Part shown: in pieces, positions 18,116 through 27,484 of the stretch
Numbering within the stretch: the first letter of the stretch is position 1
How the letters are laid out: each line of letters begins with the position of its first letter
From: JAEXOD01 sp964652025
GTDB lineage: Bacteria > Bacteroidota > Ignavibacteria > Ignavibacteriales > Melioribacteraceae
Direction: 5' to 3'
Assembly (NCBI GenBank): GCA_964652025.1
Contig: CAZYZX010000002.1
Span: 62,001 to 126,000, forward strand
Length of the DNA: 64,000 bases
The notes under the pieces: generated by a model
Database searches by the model: none
The model's input: the letters and a program-made list of their open reading frames with translations, nothing else
Told to the model about the DNA's origin: nothing
Program-made: the position numbers and the translations under genes

Positions 18116-19525
18116 ATGAGCGAAGACCAGCTAAAAGGAAGAAAATTACCCTCTATACCAGAAGTAGAACAATTAGTTTTAGGTGCCATGCTTTTAGATA
18201 GAGAAGCACAATCCGATGCTTTTTCTCTACTTAAACCAGAAGCCTTTTACGAACCAAAAAATAAAGCCATTTTTGAAGCAATGATTTCTTTGGATAATGC
18301 CAAAGAACCTATTGATTTTGTCTCAACTCTCGAAGAATTAAAAAAAATTCCTAATAAACCAGATATAAACTATGCTGCTTATTTAGCAGAGCTTTCTCAA
18401 AACGTAACATCTGCCGCTAATTCAGAGTATCATTGTCGTTTAGTTTTAGAAAAATGGATTTTAAGACAAATTATTGAAATAGCACTTGAACTTGCTAAAA
18501 AATCTTATGACCAAACTGAAGATGTTTTTGATTTGTTAGACGCTGCTGAAAGTCAAATATTTAAAATTGCAGAATTAGGCTTAAAGCAAAGCTACACTCC
18601 ATTTAAGGAAGCTATTCAAGATGCTTTAGAATATATAGAATCTATTCATAGTAAATCAATAAGCAATTACGCCGTACCAACTGGATTTTTTGAATTAGAT
18701 GACCTTTTAGGTGGATTACAAAAATCCGACTTAATTATTGTTGCTGCCCGCCCTGCTATGGGTAAAACTGCTTTTGCTCTTTCATTAGCTAGAAATTCTG
18801 CATTAGACCATAACGTACCTGTAGCCATCTTTAGTTTAGAAATGTCCACTATTCAGCTTGCTACAAGATTTATTTCTAGCGAAGCAAGAATTAACTCCCA
18901 TTCTTTACGTACTGGTAAATTTAGAGCTGAAGATGGACAAAAAATTAGCAAAGTAGTAGATAGATTAATGAAAGCGCCAATATATATAGATGATACACCC
19001 GGTCAATCTGTTCTAGAAATTAGAGCTAAGTGTAGAAGATTAAAAGCAGAAAGAAATATTGGATTAATTATTATAGATTACCTTCAATTAATGTCTGCTT
19101 CTAGCAAAGTTGAAAGCCGTGAAAGAGAAATATCCACAATCTCCCGTTCTTTAAAAGCTTTAGCTAAAGAATTAGATGTGCCTGTTATAGCTCTTTCTCA
19201 GCTTAACCGCGCTGTAGAAGAACAAAGAGATAAACGCCCTATGTTAAGCCATTTACGAGAATCTGGAGCTATTGAGCAAGATGCCGATATTGTTATGTTC
19301 CTCTATCGTCCTTCAGTTTATGGTATCACACAGTTTAGCGATGGAACTTCTACTGAAGGCATTGCTGAGGTTATTGTTGCTAAACATAGAAATGGACCAA
19401 CCGGTGATATTAAAATGGCTTTCTTATCAGATTTTGCTCGATATGAAAACTTAGAGCTTATTCATAAAGATATACCTACTAAAGAATTGCCATCTTCTAA
19501 CAATAAAAAAGAGGTGCCATTTTGA
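18116..19525 (+). CDS. dnaB: Replicative DNA helicase DnaB
   Basis: 469 residues. The N-terminal domain (PEVEQLVLGAMLLDREA) is followed by the RecA-like core: Walker A ARPAMGKT at 211-218, Walker B LIIIDYLQLM, and the DnaB finger in SQLNRAVEEQRDKRP with HLRESGAIEQDADIVMFLYR. It is the hexameric helicase that unwinds DNA at the fork. No intein or truncation. The next gene, a DUF1460 protein, starts inside the end of dnaB. Confidence 0.97.
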   Translation: MSEDQLKGRKLPSIPEVEQLVLGAMLLDREAQSDAFSLLKPEAFYEPKNKAIFEAMISLDNAKEPIDFVSTLEELKKIPNKPDINYAAYLAELSQNVTSAANSEYHCRLVLEKWILRQIIEIALELAKKSYDQTEDVFDLLDAAESQIFKIAELGLKQSYTPFKEAIQDALEYIESIHSKSISNYAVPTGFFELDDLLGGLQKSDLIIVAARPAMGKTAFALSLARNSALDHNVPVAIFSLEMSTIQLATRFISSEARINSHSLRTGKFRAEDGQKISKVVDRLMKAPIYIDDTPGQSVLEIRAKCRRLKAERNIGLIIIDYLQLMSASSKVESREREISTISRSLKALAKELDVPVIALSQLNRAVEEQRDKRPMLSHLRESGAIEQDADIVMFLYRPSVYGITQFSDGTSTEGIAEVIVAKHRNGPTGDIKMAFLSDFARYENLELIHKDIPTKELPSSNNKKEVPF

Positions 19526-20379
19526 AAAAATTTATTGCTGTTTTTATCCTTTCTTTTATATTTATATCCATTACTTCTTTTGCTCAGGTAATTTACACAC
19601 CCAAAGACTCTGCTTTAGTAATGGATAAGTTTAACATCGCAAAAGCTAAAGAACTTTATAATAAACCAATTGGTACTATTATTGAGCAAATTGGTCTTTC
19701 TTTTATTGGTACAGATTACGTCGCACATACTTTAGAAACTTATGGTGAGGAAAAGCTAATAATAAATTTAACTCAACTAGATTGCACAACTTTTTTAGAA
19801 ACTACTTTTGCTTTAAGCAGATGTATTAAAGAAAAGAAATTTACTTTTGCAGACTATGTTAATATGTTAAAATTTATTAGATATAGAAATGGCGAGCTAA
19901 CTGATTACACTAGTAGGCTTCATTACACTAGTGATTGGATTATTAATAATGAAGAAAAAGGAATTGTTCATAATGTCACTAAAAAATTGGGTGGTATCCC
20001 CTTCAATAAAAAATTCTTTATAATGTCTCAAAACACAGATACATATAGAGCACTTAAAGATAAACCCGATTTAATTGAAAAAATTAAACAGCACGAAGAA
20101 AGATTAAGCAACTCTAATTTATATTATATACCTACCAAAAATATTAAATCAATCGAAAAAAATATTCAAACTGGAGATTTTATTGGTTTAGCCACATCTG
20201 TGGATGGTGTAGATTTATCTCATGTAGGCATTGCTGTTAAAGGTAAAGATAATAGAATTTACTTTTTACATGCACCTATGTCTGGTAAAAAAGTAGAATT
20301 GACTGAAGTGCCTTTAAGTGAATACATCGCTAAAAGAAAATTAACTTTAGGTATAGTTGTTTTCAGACCAATTGATTAG
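19522..20379 (+). CDS. DUF1460 N-acetylmuramoyl-L-alanine amidase-like protein
   Basis: 285 residues, exported (signal peptide ending at ITSFAQ). The NlpC/P60-like core has the nucleophile Cys in LTQLDCTTFLET, and HVGIAVKG carries the likely catalytic His. DUF1460 proteins are thought to cleave cell-wall peptides. The start is TTG at 19522, overlapping the dnaB stop, with AAGAGGTG before it. Wall role inferred from family; substrate not known. A strong terminator follows. Confidence 0.85.
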   Translation: MKKFIAVFILSFIFISITSFAQVIYTPKDSALVMDKFNIAKAKELYNKPIGTIIEQIGLSFIGTDYVAHTLETYGEEKLIINLTQLDCTTFLETTFALSRCIKEKKFTFADYVNMLKFIRYRNGELTDYTSRLHYTSDWIINNEEKGIVHNVTKKLGGIPFNKKFFIMSQNTDTYRALKDKPDLIEKIKQHEERLSNSNLYYIPTKNIKSIEKNIQTGDFIGLATSVDGVDLSHVGIAVKGKDNRIYFLHAPMSGKKVELTEVPLSEYIAKRKLTLGIVVFRPID

Positions 20380-20423
20380 AAATATTTTTTTTACTATGTT
20401 TAACTATTTAGTAAATAAAAAAT

Positions 20424-20453
20424 AAAAAATCCCCTTTATAGGGGATTTTTTTT
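20424..20453. terminator. Bidirectional terminator between convergent genes
   Basis: AATCCCC-TTTATA-GGGGATT forms a stem flanked by an A-run on the left and T-run on the right, so it works on both strands. It serves the DUF1460 gene on the plus strand, and the end of the lipoprotein gene on the minus strand reaches into it. Confidence 0.85.
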
Positions 20454-21420
20454 AATTAATTGTAAAACTACCAGCCCACAAGTTATCTATATAAATATTG
20501 TATTTATCAGGATGTAATTTATTATTCTTTAAAGTATACTTAAAATTTTTATTGGTCTCAAAACTACCTAATTGTGGTAAATTAAAAGATTCAACAGTTA
20601 TGTTTGTTTTCTCTGAAATTATTTTAACAGTTGAGGGATCATCACCCTTTAAAAAGATTAATTCTATTGTATCATATATTTTCTCTTTTTCATTAATTGG
20701 AATAGTATTGTCACTTTTTGAATTATTAATGAATGGATAAGAATCAAATCTAAAGTTATTAAATTTAATTTTATATATATTTTCTGATTCTATATTATTT
20801 AACTTATCTTCATGAAAAGCATTTAAAATTTTATTTAATAAAATTTGACTCGTTTTTGCATCTATAACTTTAATTTCAATCTGAGCGTTTCCAAATCTAG
20901 TTGTTTTATCTTTACCAGACACTTTAATTAACCCTAAATTTAATACTCTATAAGATAAAATCTTTGTTGCATAATTAATAGGTATCTCGTAACCAACATA
21001 TAATGTATCTTTACCTTTCACTAAAACTTTATTAGCTGTTTTATTTAAATTATTAGAATTTTCATAAATAAGGCTTGACATTATATTTTCATCTCTTTCT
21101 AAAACACAAAAACCCCCTTGCAACAATTTTTGTTGCAACACTCTTTCAACATTAACTTGTGCGTCTATATCAGAATGAAAGTCCCTTTCTATGCTTTTAA
21201 CAATAATTTTATCCTTTGCAGATAAAAAAGAAAGTGCATCTGAGCCTAAATCAAGTTTCTCTAATAGATTATCTATAAATCTTGCTTCTGATTTTTGTAC
21301 CAAATATTTGTAATCTACATTATTACTAAGTTCATCGCATTGCTCACTATTTATGAAATTAACATTAACAAATTTAGCAGGTGCGCCACAACCTATAAAA
21401 ATTAAGGAAAGAAGTATCAA
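20452..21420 (-). CDS. Putative lipoprotein of unknown function; signal peptide interrupted upstream by an in-frame stop
   Basis: 322 residues from the TTG at 21420. It has a short hydrophobic stretch and a lipobox-like Cys (LSLIFIGCG). The body has no recognised domain; the mature part includes FVNVNFINSEQCDELSNNVD and later possible Ig-like strands. Upstream in the same frame, a perfect GGAGG ribosome site precedes ATG AAA AAC TAA at 21441-21430, then ATT TTA TTA TTG. So the natural start would be that ATG, giving MKN then a stop. The gene is therefore either made by reinitiation at TTG or disrupted by a nonsense change. No homology search was possible. Confidence 0.6.
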   Translation of the reverse strand: MILLSLIFIGCGAPAKFVNVNFINSEQCDELSNNVDYKYLVQKSEARFIDNLLEKLDLGSDALSFLSAKDKIIVKSIERDFHSDIDAQVNVERVLQQKLLQGGFCVLERDENIMSSLIYENSNNLNKTANKVLVKGKDTLYVGYEIPINYATKILSYRVLNLGLIKVSGKDKTTRFGNAQIEIKVIDAKTSQILLNKILNAFHEDKLNNIESENIYKIKFNNFRFDSYPFINNSKSDNTIPINEKEKIYDTIELIFLKGDDPSTVKIISEKTNITVESFNLPQLGSFETNKNFKYTLKNNKLHPDKYNIYIDNLWAGSFTIN

Positions 21421-21622
21421 TAATAAAATTTAGTTTTTCATAAGAACCTCCATTAAAAAAATAAAAAAATTAATTAAAAAATAAATTAACAAGTCTAACT
21501 AGATTTTTGTTATAAAGAATATTTTCCCTCCTTTATTAAATTTCTAAAGAAAATTAATTATATTGGTAAAATTTTGAAAGTAAAATTTTGCTTTGTAATA
21601 TTTTTTATTAATTATTATATTT

Positions 21623-22468
21623 TTAATTATTTAACAAACTTAAAAGAGTCTTAATATTCTCCACATCTTCTAATTGTTCTTTACCCTTTGGTGTTTCTAA
21701 AATCTTGGGAATACTAATTAACCTGCTATCATTCATAATATTTCTAAATCCCTCTAAGCCAATAAATCCTGCTCCAATATGTTCATGTCTATCAACTTTG
21801 CTCCCCAAAGGTTTTTTACTATCATTAATGTGAAAACACATTAAGTAATCTAAGCCAATAATATTATCAAAATCATTAATCACTTGTTCATAATTATTTA
21901 CAATATCATATCCTGCAGCAAAAATATGAGCAGTATCTATGCAAACACTAAGCCTATTTTTATCCTCAACTAAATCAATTATTTCCCTTAAATGCTCAAA
22001 TTTATAACCAATCGATTTCCCTTGCCCCGCAGTAGTTTCCAGCATACTTTTAACATTAAAATTTCTTGTTTTATAGTGAGTAATATTTAAAGATTCTGCT
22101 ATTAATTTTATTGCATCTTTTTCTGAACTATTTTTATAGCTACCGGGGTGAAAATTTAGATAAGGTATTCCAAGCCTTTCACAACGTATTACTTCATCTA
22201 AAAAAGCTTCACGGGATTTTTTTAATAATTCTTCATCTTCTGCACACAAATTAATTAAATAAGAGTCATGCGCAACTACAAATTCTATATTGCTATTTTT
22301 TAATTCAACCTTAAATTTTTCTATTTCATCATCTGTTAATTCTTTCCCCTGCCATCTGTTGCTATTTTTAGTAAAAATTTGTAAAGCAGTAAAACCTAAT
22401 TTTTTTGCTTTAATTACTGAATTAAAAATTCCCCCCTCTATTGATGTATGAGCACCTATTTTATGCAT
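21623..22468 (-). CDS. nfo: Endonuclease IV (AP endonuclease)
   Basis: 281 residues. The zinc-coordinating motifs are all present: FVVAHDSYLINL, NFHPGSYK, LETTAGQG, CIDTAHIFAAGYD, CFHINDSK with DRHEHIGAG, and ILETPKG. It cuts the DNA backbone at abasic sites, so it complements endonuclease III at the start of the window. It is transcribed divergently from anmK with a 53-base gap. Complete and normal length. Confidence 0.96.
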   Translation of the reverse strand: MHKIGAHTSIEGGIFNSVIKAKKLGFTALQIFTKNSNRWQGKELTDDEIEKFKVELKNSNIEFVVAHDSYLINLCAEDEELLKKSREAFLDEVIRCERLGIPYLNFHPGSYKNSSEKDAIKLIAESLNITHYKTRNFNVKSMLETTAGQGKSIGYKFEHLREIIDLVEDKNRLSVCIDTAHIFAAGYDIVNNYEQVINDFDNIIGLDYLMCFHINDSKKPLGSKVDRHEHIGAGFIGLEGFRNIMNDSRLISIPKILETPKGKEQLEDVENIKTLLSLLNN

Positions 22469-22521
22469 TTATCCTCTAAATTTTGTAAATTAGTATTTTA
22501 AATAATTTTAAAGATTATAAC

Positions 22522-23706
22522 ATGCAACAGCTTATTAATCTATATAACAAATATACAAAAAAAATTATTGGTATAATGTCTGGTACTTCTTTAGATGGTA
22601 TTGATATTTGCTTAATAGAAGTTCAAGGTAATTCATTTAATACCAAAATAAAACTTTTAGCTTACGAGGAATTCCCTTTTCCTGATGGATATAAAGATTT
22701 TACTCTTAAAAATTCGTTAGCGGGTGGTGGCACTGTAGATGATATTTGCAAATTAAATTTTGTTATTGCAAGAATTTATGCTGAAAAAATAAATGAATTT
22801 TTAACCAAATATAAATTTGATAAAAATGAAATTGACTTAATTGGTACGCATGGTCAAACTATTCACCACTTGCCAGGTAAAGGAAGCTTATTTGGATTTT
22901 CCACAGCCTCTACATTGCAAATTGGGGATCCAAGTGTTCTAGCTAAGCTAACAGGCATTACAACAGTTGGTGATTTCAGAAATGCTGATATTGCATTAGG
23001 TGGACAAGGAGCACCACTTGTTCCCTATTTTGATTTTATTATGTTTTCTCACCCTCAAAAAAATATAGCTTTACTTAATATTGGCGGAATTTCTAACATT
23101 ACTGTGCTGCCAAGTGGGCAAGACCCAAATAAAGTAATTGCTTTTGATACTGGCCCTGGTAATATGTTAATTGATTATATTTCCAAAATTTACTTTAATG
23201 TACCGTTTGATAAAAATGCAGAATTTGCAAAACTAGGGACATTAAATGAAGAATTATTTAATAAATTATTAGAACTAGATACTTATATTAATCAATCCCC
23301 ACCTAAATCTACTGGTAGAGAACTTTATAACGAAAACTTTATTAACCAAGTGCTACAAAATATAAAATTAGACCCTAAAGATATTTTACACACATTTACT
23401 TATTACACTGCTTTTACTATTTATCATAATTATCAAAAATTTATTAAAGATAATGTGAAACTTGATGAATTATACCTAAGTGGTGGAGGAGCTAATAATC
23501 CTTTAATCATAGAATACTTAAAAAAGCTATTCACTAATTCTATTTATATCGGTAATACAAATGAATTAGGAATAAATTATAATGCTAAAGAAGCTATTTG
23601 CTTTGCTATCTTAGCTAATGAAACAATCAGTGGTAATGCTAATAATTTACCAAGCGTTACCGGAGCAAGTCGTCAAACAATATTGGGGAAAATATGCCTA
23701 CCTTAA
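22522..23706 (+). CDS. anmK: Anhydro-N-acetylmuramic acid kinase
   Basis: 394 residues. IIGIMSGTSLDGIDICLIE is the phosphate-binding start of the family. GTHGQTIHHLPG, GDFRNADIALGGQGAPLVP and AFDTGPGNMLID are the other conserved blocks. It phosphorylates anhydroMurNAc from recycled peptidoglycan to MurNAc-6-P. The 3' end overlaps the next gene by 13 bases. No other MurNAc recycling gene is seen next to it. Confidence 0.95.
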   Translation: MQQLINLYNKYTKKIIGIMSGTSLDGIDICLIEVQGNSFNTKIKLLAYEEFPFPDGYKDFTLKNSLAGGGTVDDICKLNFVIARIYAEKINEFLTKYKFDKNEIDLIGTHGQTIHHLPGKGSLFGFSTASTLQIGDPSVLAKLTGITTVGDFRNADIALGGQGAPLVPYFDFIMFSHPQKNIALLNIGGISNITVLPSGQDPNKVIAFDTGPGNMLIDYISKIYFNVPFDKNAEFAKLGTLNEELFNKLLELDTYINQSPPKSTGRELYNENFINQVLQNIKLDPKDILHTFTYYTAFTIYHNYQKFIKDNVKLDELYLSGGGANNPLIIEYLKKLFTNSIYIGNTNELGINYNAKEAICFAILANETISGNANNLPSVTGASRQTILGKICLP

Positions 23707-24617
23707 ATGTATTAGTAACAAGTTGTTTTGGTTTATATGGTAAATACATCTGTAATGCATTAAAACAAAATTCTAATGTGGTTGGATTATACCGCTCTAA
23801 TTTTATTGATTCCGATTTTAAAACTATTAATATAGATATTACAAATTTTGATAAACTAAAGGAAATAATTTTAATATATAAACCAAATTTTATTATTCAT
23901 AATGCCGCAATCTCTAATCCTCAATTAGCAGATGCACTTGACCCCAAATTAGTTTATACAACTAATGTTATTGCAAGCGAAAAAATAGCAGAGTTTGCAA
24001 ACTTAATAAATTCAAGATTAATTTTTATTTCAACAGATTTAGTTTATGCAGGTTATCGAGGGTCTTACTTAAAAGAAAACGCTAAATTAATTCCCGCATC
24101 GCTATATGCAGAAACTAAATTAATGGCAGAAGAAAAAATAAAAGCAAAATCAAATAATTTTACAATCTTAAGAAATTCTTTAATGTTTGGATTATTTAAT
24201 AAACCTAATAATAATTTTTTCAACCAAACGTATCATAAATTAAAAAATAAAGAAAAAGTTAATTTGTTTTATGATCAATTCCGCACTCCACTATCATTTG
24301 AAGAAGGAGCAAAACTTATATCTAAATTATTAGAGATGATGTCAACAAATAGCAACACATTATTAAATCAAACCATTAATTTTGGTGGTAAAGAACGCAT
24401 TTCCCGCACAGAAATGGGATATATACTATGTGATTTAATGGATTATGATAAGAATTTAATTAACTCTTTATCTATAAAAGAATTCCCCAATATACCAATT
24501 GTAGAAGACGTATCTATGAACATAGATATTATTAAAAGTCTTGGATTAGAACCTTTATCAGTTAAAGAAATGATTAAAAATGAAGTAGAAAAAATAAAAT
24601 TTGAAACAATTAAATAA
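23694..24617 (+). CDS. NAD-dependent sugar reductase/epimerase (RmlD-like SDR)
   Basis: 307 residues of the extended SDR superfamily. The Rossmann start VLVTSCFGLYGKYICNAL is slightly diverged from the G-x-x-G-x-x-G norm (SCFGLYG). IHNAA, FISTDLVYAG and SLYAETKLMAEE (Y-x-x-x-K) follow, and the C-terminal substrate half (FGGKERISRTEMGYILCDLM) is like dTDP-4-dehydrorhamnose reductase. Overlaps anmK by 13 bases. The sugar nucleotide substrate is unknown. The diverged glycine motif may reflect family variation. Confidence 0.82.
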   Translation: MPTLNVLVTSCFGLYGKYICNALKQNSNVVGLYRSNFIDSDFKTINIDITNFDKLKEIILIYKPNFIIHNAAISNPQLADALDPKLVYTTNVIASEKIAEFANLINSRLIFISTDLVYAGYRGSYLKENAKLIPASLYAETKLMAEEKIKAKSNNFTILRNSLMFGLFNKPNNNFFNQTYHKLKNKEKVNLFYDQFRTPLSFEEGAKLISKLLEMMSTNSNTLLNQTINFGGKERISRTEMGYILCDLMDYDKNLINSLSIKEFPNIPIVEDVSMNIDIIKSLGLEPLSVKEMIKNEVEKIKFETIK

Positions 24618-24668
24618 AATAATTTGTAGAAGCTACGTTAAAAGTAAATAAATTAAAGCGAGGAATTA

Positions 24669-25652
24669 GTGGAAATAACAGAATTAAACGAAAAAATTAG
24701 ACGGGAAAGTGAGTTTATAGACGTATTAATGACCGAAATAAGCAAAGTAATAGTAGGTCAAAAAGCAATGGTAGAAAGGTTGTTAATAGGTCTGTTAAGT
24801 AATGGTCATATTTTATTAGAAGGCGTTCCAGGTTTAGCAAAAACATTGGCTATTAAAACCCTGTCTGCTGCAATGAAAGCAAAATTCCAAAGAATCCAAT
24901 TTACACCGGATTTATTACCCGCAGATTTAATTGGTACAATGATTTATAATCAAAAAGATGGCAATTTTGCAATTAAAAAAGGTCCTATTTTTTCTAATTT
25001 TATTTTAGCTGATGAAATAAACCGCGCCCCTGCTAAAGTTCAAAGTGCTTTGTTAGAAGCGATGCAAGAACGTCAAGTAACAATTGGCGAACAAACCTTT
25101 AAACTTGATGAACCATTTTTAGTTTTAGCTACTCAAAATCCAATTGAACAAGAAGGTACTTACCCGCTACCAGAAGCACAAGTAGATAGATTTATGCTTA
25201 AAGTTAAAATTACCTACCCTAACCGAGAAGAAGAAAGAAAAATAATGAAATTAAATTCTGGGAGTGAATTCCCGGAAATTAATAAGGTAATTACTCCTGA
25301 AGATATTGTTAAAGCAAGAAAACTTGTTCAAGAAGTATATCTAGATGAAAAAATTGAAAAATATATTCTTGATATAGTTTTTGCTACGCGAAATCCAAAG
25401 GAATATGGATTAGAAAAACTAACCGATTTAATAAATCTTGGTGCTTCGCCTCGTGCAACAATTAACTTAGCCTTAGGTGCAAGAGCAATGGCTTTTATAA
25501 AAAGACGTGGTTATGTAATTCCAGAAGACGTAAGAAGCATTTGCTATGACGTATTAAGACACAGAATAGCTTTAACTTATGAAGCAGAAGCTGAAGAAGT
25601 AACAACAGAAAACATAATCCAAGAAATTCTTAATACAATTGAAGTGCCCTAA
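24669..25652 (+). CDS. MoxR-family AAA+ ATPase
   Basis: 327 residues. Walker A GVPGLAKT (52-59), Walker B LADEINRAPAKVQSALLEAMQE, sensor TQNPIEQEGTYPLPEAQVDRF. MoxR ATPases act as chaperones for partner VWA proteins, here those of the Bat operon. The start is GTG at 24669 after GAGGAATTA. It is the first gene of the operon, with five to seven bases to DUF58. Confidence 0.94.
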   Translation: MEITELNEKIRRESEFIDVLMTEISKVIVGQKAMVERLLIGLLSNGHILLEGVPGLAKTLAIKTLSAAMKAKFQRIQFTPDLLPADLIGTMIYNQKDGNFAIKKGPIFSNFILADEINRAPAKVQSALLEAMQERQVTIGEQTFKLDEPFLVLATQNPIEQEGTYPLPEAQVDRFMLKVKITYPNREEERKIMKLNSGSEFPEINKVITPEDIVKARKLVQEVYLDEKIEKYILDIVFATRNPKEYGLEKLTDLINLGASPRATINLALGARAMAFIKRRGYVIPEDVRSICYDVLRHRIALTYEAEAEEVTTENIIQEILNTIEVP

Positions 25653-25658
25653 TCTAAT

Positions 25659-26531
25659 ATGCTAACAAAAGAAATAATTAAACAAGTTAGACAAATAGAA
25701 ATTAAAACTCGTGGTGTTGTTAACGAAGTTTTTTCTGGCGAGTACCATTCCGTATTTAAAGGACGTGGTATGGAGTTTAGCGAGGTTCGTGAGTATCAAA
25801 TAGGTGATGACATTAGAAATATTGATTGGAATGTAACCGCTCGCTTAGGACATCCCTATGTAAAGATATTCGAAGAAGAAAGAGAGCTTACTTTAATGCT
25901 TTTAGTAGATTTAAGTGGCTCTACAAATTTTGGAAGCAATAAAAAAACTAAGCAACAAATTGCAACAGAAATTAGCGCAATTTTAGCCTTTTCTGCATTA
26001 AAGAATAATGATAAAGTTGGTCTAATTTTATTTACAGATACTATTGAAAAATTTGTACCTGCAAGAAAAGGCAAAAGTCACGTGCTTAGAATTATTAGAG
26101 AAGTATTATCTTTTGAACCGAGTGGTAATAAAACTAATATTAAAAATGCATTAGAATTTTTTAATTCAACTATAAAAAAACGTTCTATTGTTTTTTTGAT
26201 TTCTGATTTTATTGATGCCAATTACGAAAAAATACTTAAGATTGTTTCCAAAAAGCATGACCTCGTTCCACTTGTTCTTAGAGATAGTAGAGAGCTAACC
26301 ATCCCACCTATTGGCTTAGTTACTATTATGGATAATGAAACAGGTGAAATTAGACTTTTAGACACTTCCAATAAAACTGTACAACAACAGATTTTATTTA
26401 ATTTAAATAACCACGAAGCTAAACTAAAACAATTGTTTAAGACAAGTGCTATTGACTCTGTTTTTATAAATAACGAAAACTATTTAAAGGCTTTAATTGA
26501 ATTTTTCAAATTTAGAGAAAAAAGATGGTAA
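25659..26531 (+). CDS. DUF58 domain protein of the Bat operon
   Basis: 290 residues. The DUF58 signature is GRGMEFSEVREYQIGDDIRNIDWNVTARL, followed by a VWA-like fold beginning LMLLVDLSGSTNFG (a D-x-S-x-S metal-ion site). It is a MoxR partner in Bat operons. Its end overlaps the next gene by 7 bases. Confidence 0.93.
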   Translation: MLTKEIIKQVRQIEIKTRGVVNEVFSGEYHSVFKGRGMEFSEVREYQIGDDIRNIDWNVTARLGHPYVKIFEEERELTLMLLVDLSGSTNFGSNKKTKQQIATEISAILAFSALKNNDKVGLILFTDTIEKFVPARKGKSHVLRIIREVLSFEPSGNKTNIKNALEFFNSTIKKRSIVFLISDFIDANYEKILKIVSKKHDLVPLVLRDSRELTIPPIGLVTIMDNETGEIRLLDTSNKTVQQQILFNLNNHEAKLKQLFKTSAIDSVFINNENYLKALIEFFKFREKRW

Positions 26532-27484
26532 AATTTAATAGATATTATATTTTTATTGTTATATTTTTGTTTGGCAGCCTTCTTTTAGCTCAAAACTCAG
26601 AAGTTAAATTTTTCCCAGATTCTACCAGATATTTTATTGGTGATTATATCCACCTAAATTTAGAAATTAATCACCCTTTAAATTCTAAAATCGTTTTACC
26701 TAGTTTAAAAGATAGCCTATCTGATGCAGAATTTATAAAATTAGAAACTAAAGAAGCTATAAAAAAAGATAATTACAATGTATCTAAATATACTTTTATA
26801 ATTTCTAAATATGATAGTGGTTTAGTAAGAATAAAACCTCTTAAGATTGAAATATTAGACAAAAATAATAACATTTCGTTTTTATATACTGATAGTTTAC
26901 AGATAAAAGTTGTTTCGATAAAAGTTGATACAACTAAAGCATTTGCTGATATTAAAAAGCCTGTGTTAATTCCTATTGATTGGGTTTTTGTTTTAATAGT
27001 AAGCTTAATTGTTTTATTAATTATTGTTTTACTATACTTAGCTTATAAATACTATCAAAAGAAAAAAGCTTTAAAACAGGGTATTTTGCCAGAAGTAAAA
27101 CTATCTAATTACGAAATTGCTAAAAACGCACTTAAAGAATTAGAAGGAAAGAAACTTTGGCAAAATGGAGAAATAAAGCAATATCACACAGAAATTACTT
27201 ATATTATTAGAAGATACATTGAAGATGAATTCAAGTTCCCTGCTTTAGAAACTACATCAGATGAAATAATTAGTAGCCTGTTAAAATTAAATATAACAGA
27301 TTCTACATTACAAAATTTAAAAGAATTTTTTGAAAATGCTGATATGGTAAAATTTGCAAAATTTATTCCTATGCAAGCTATTAATGAAAAGATGTTAGTT
27401 CAAGCTTATCAAATTTTAGAAGATTTTAATAAAAATTCTTTAATTCAAAACACATCAACTAATAACGAGGCAAAAGATGCTTAA
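26525..27484 (+). CDS. Bat-operon membrane protein (DUF4381-like)
   Basis: 319 residues. A signal-like segment (YYIFIVIFLFGSLLLAQ), an extracytoplasmic region of about 120 residues (BatD-like strands), one transmembrane helix (WVFVLIVSLIVLLIIVLLYLAY), then a charged cytosolic part. KNALKELEGKKLWQNGEIKQYHTEITYIIRRYIEDEF matches the C-terminal region found in DUF4381 proteins of Bat operons. Seven-base and eight-base overlaps join it to both neighbours. Confidence 0.78.
   Translation: MVKFNRYYIFIVIFLFGSLLLAQNSEVKFFPDSTRYFIGDYIHLNLEINHPLNSKIVLPSLKDSLSDAEFIKLETKEAIKKDNYNVSKYTFIISKYDSGLVRIKPLKIEILDKNNNISFLYTDSLQIKVVSIKVDTTKAFADIKKPVLIPIDWVFVLIVSLIVLLIIVLLYLAYKYYQKKKALKQGILPEVKLSNYEIAKNALKELEGKKLWQNGEIKQYHTEITYIIRRYIEDEFKFPALETTSDEIISSLLKLNITDSTLQNLKEFFENADMVKFAKFIPMQAINEKMLVQAYQILEDFNKNSLIQNTSTNNEAKDA

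Noticed and set aside
21441..21622. Intergenic stretch with repeated AAAATTTTG words, considered as a regulatory RNA or attachment site
   Set aside because: The words are short, AT-rich and without a stable hairpin; nothing else in the region supports a function.
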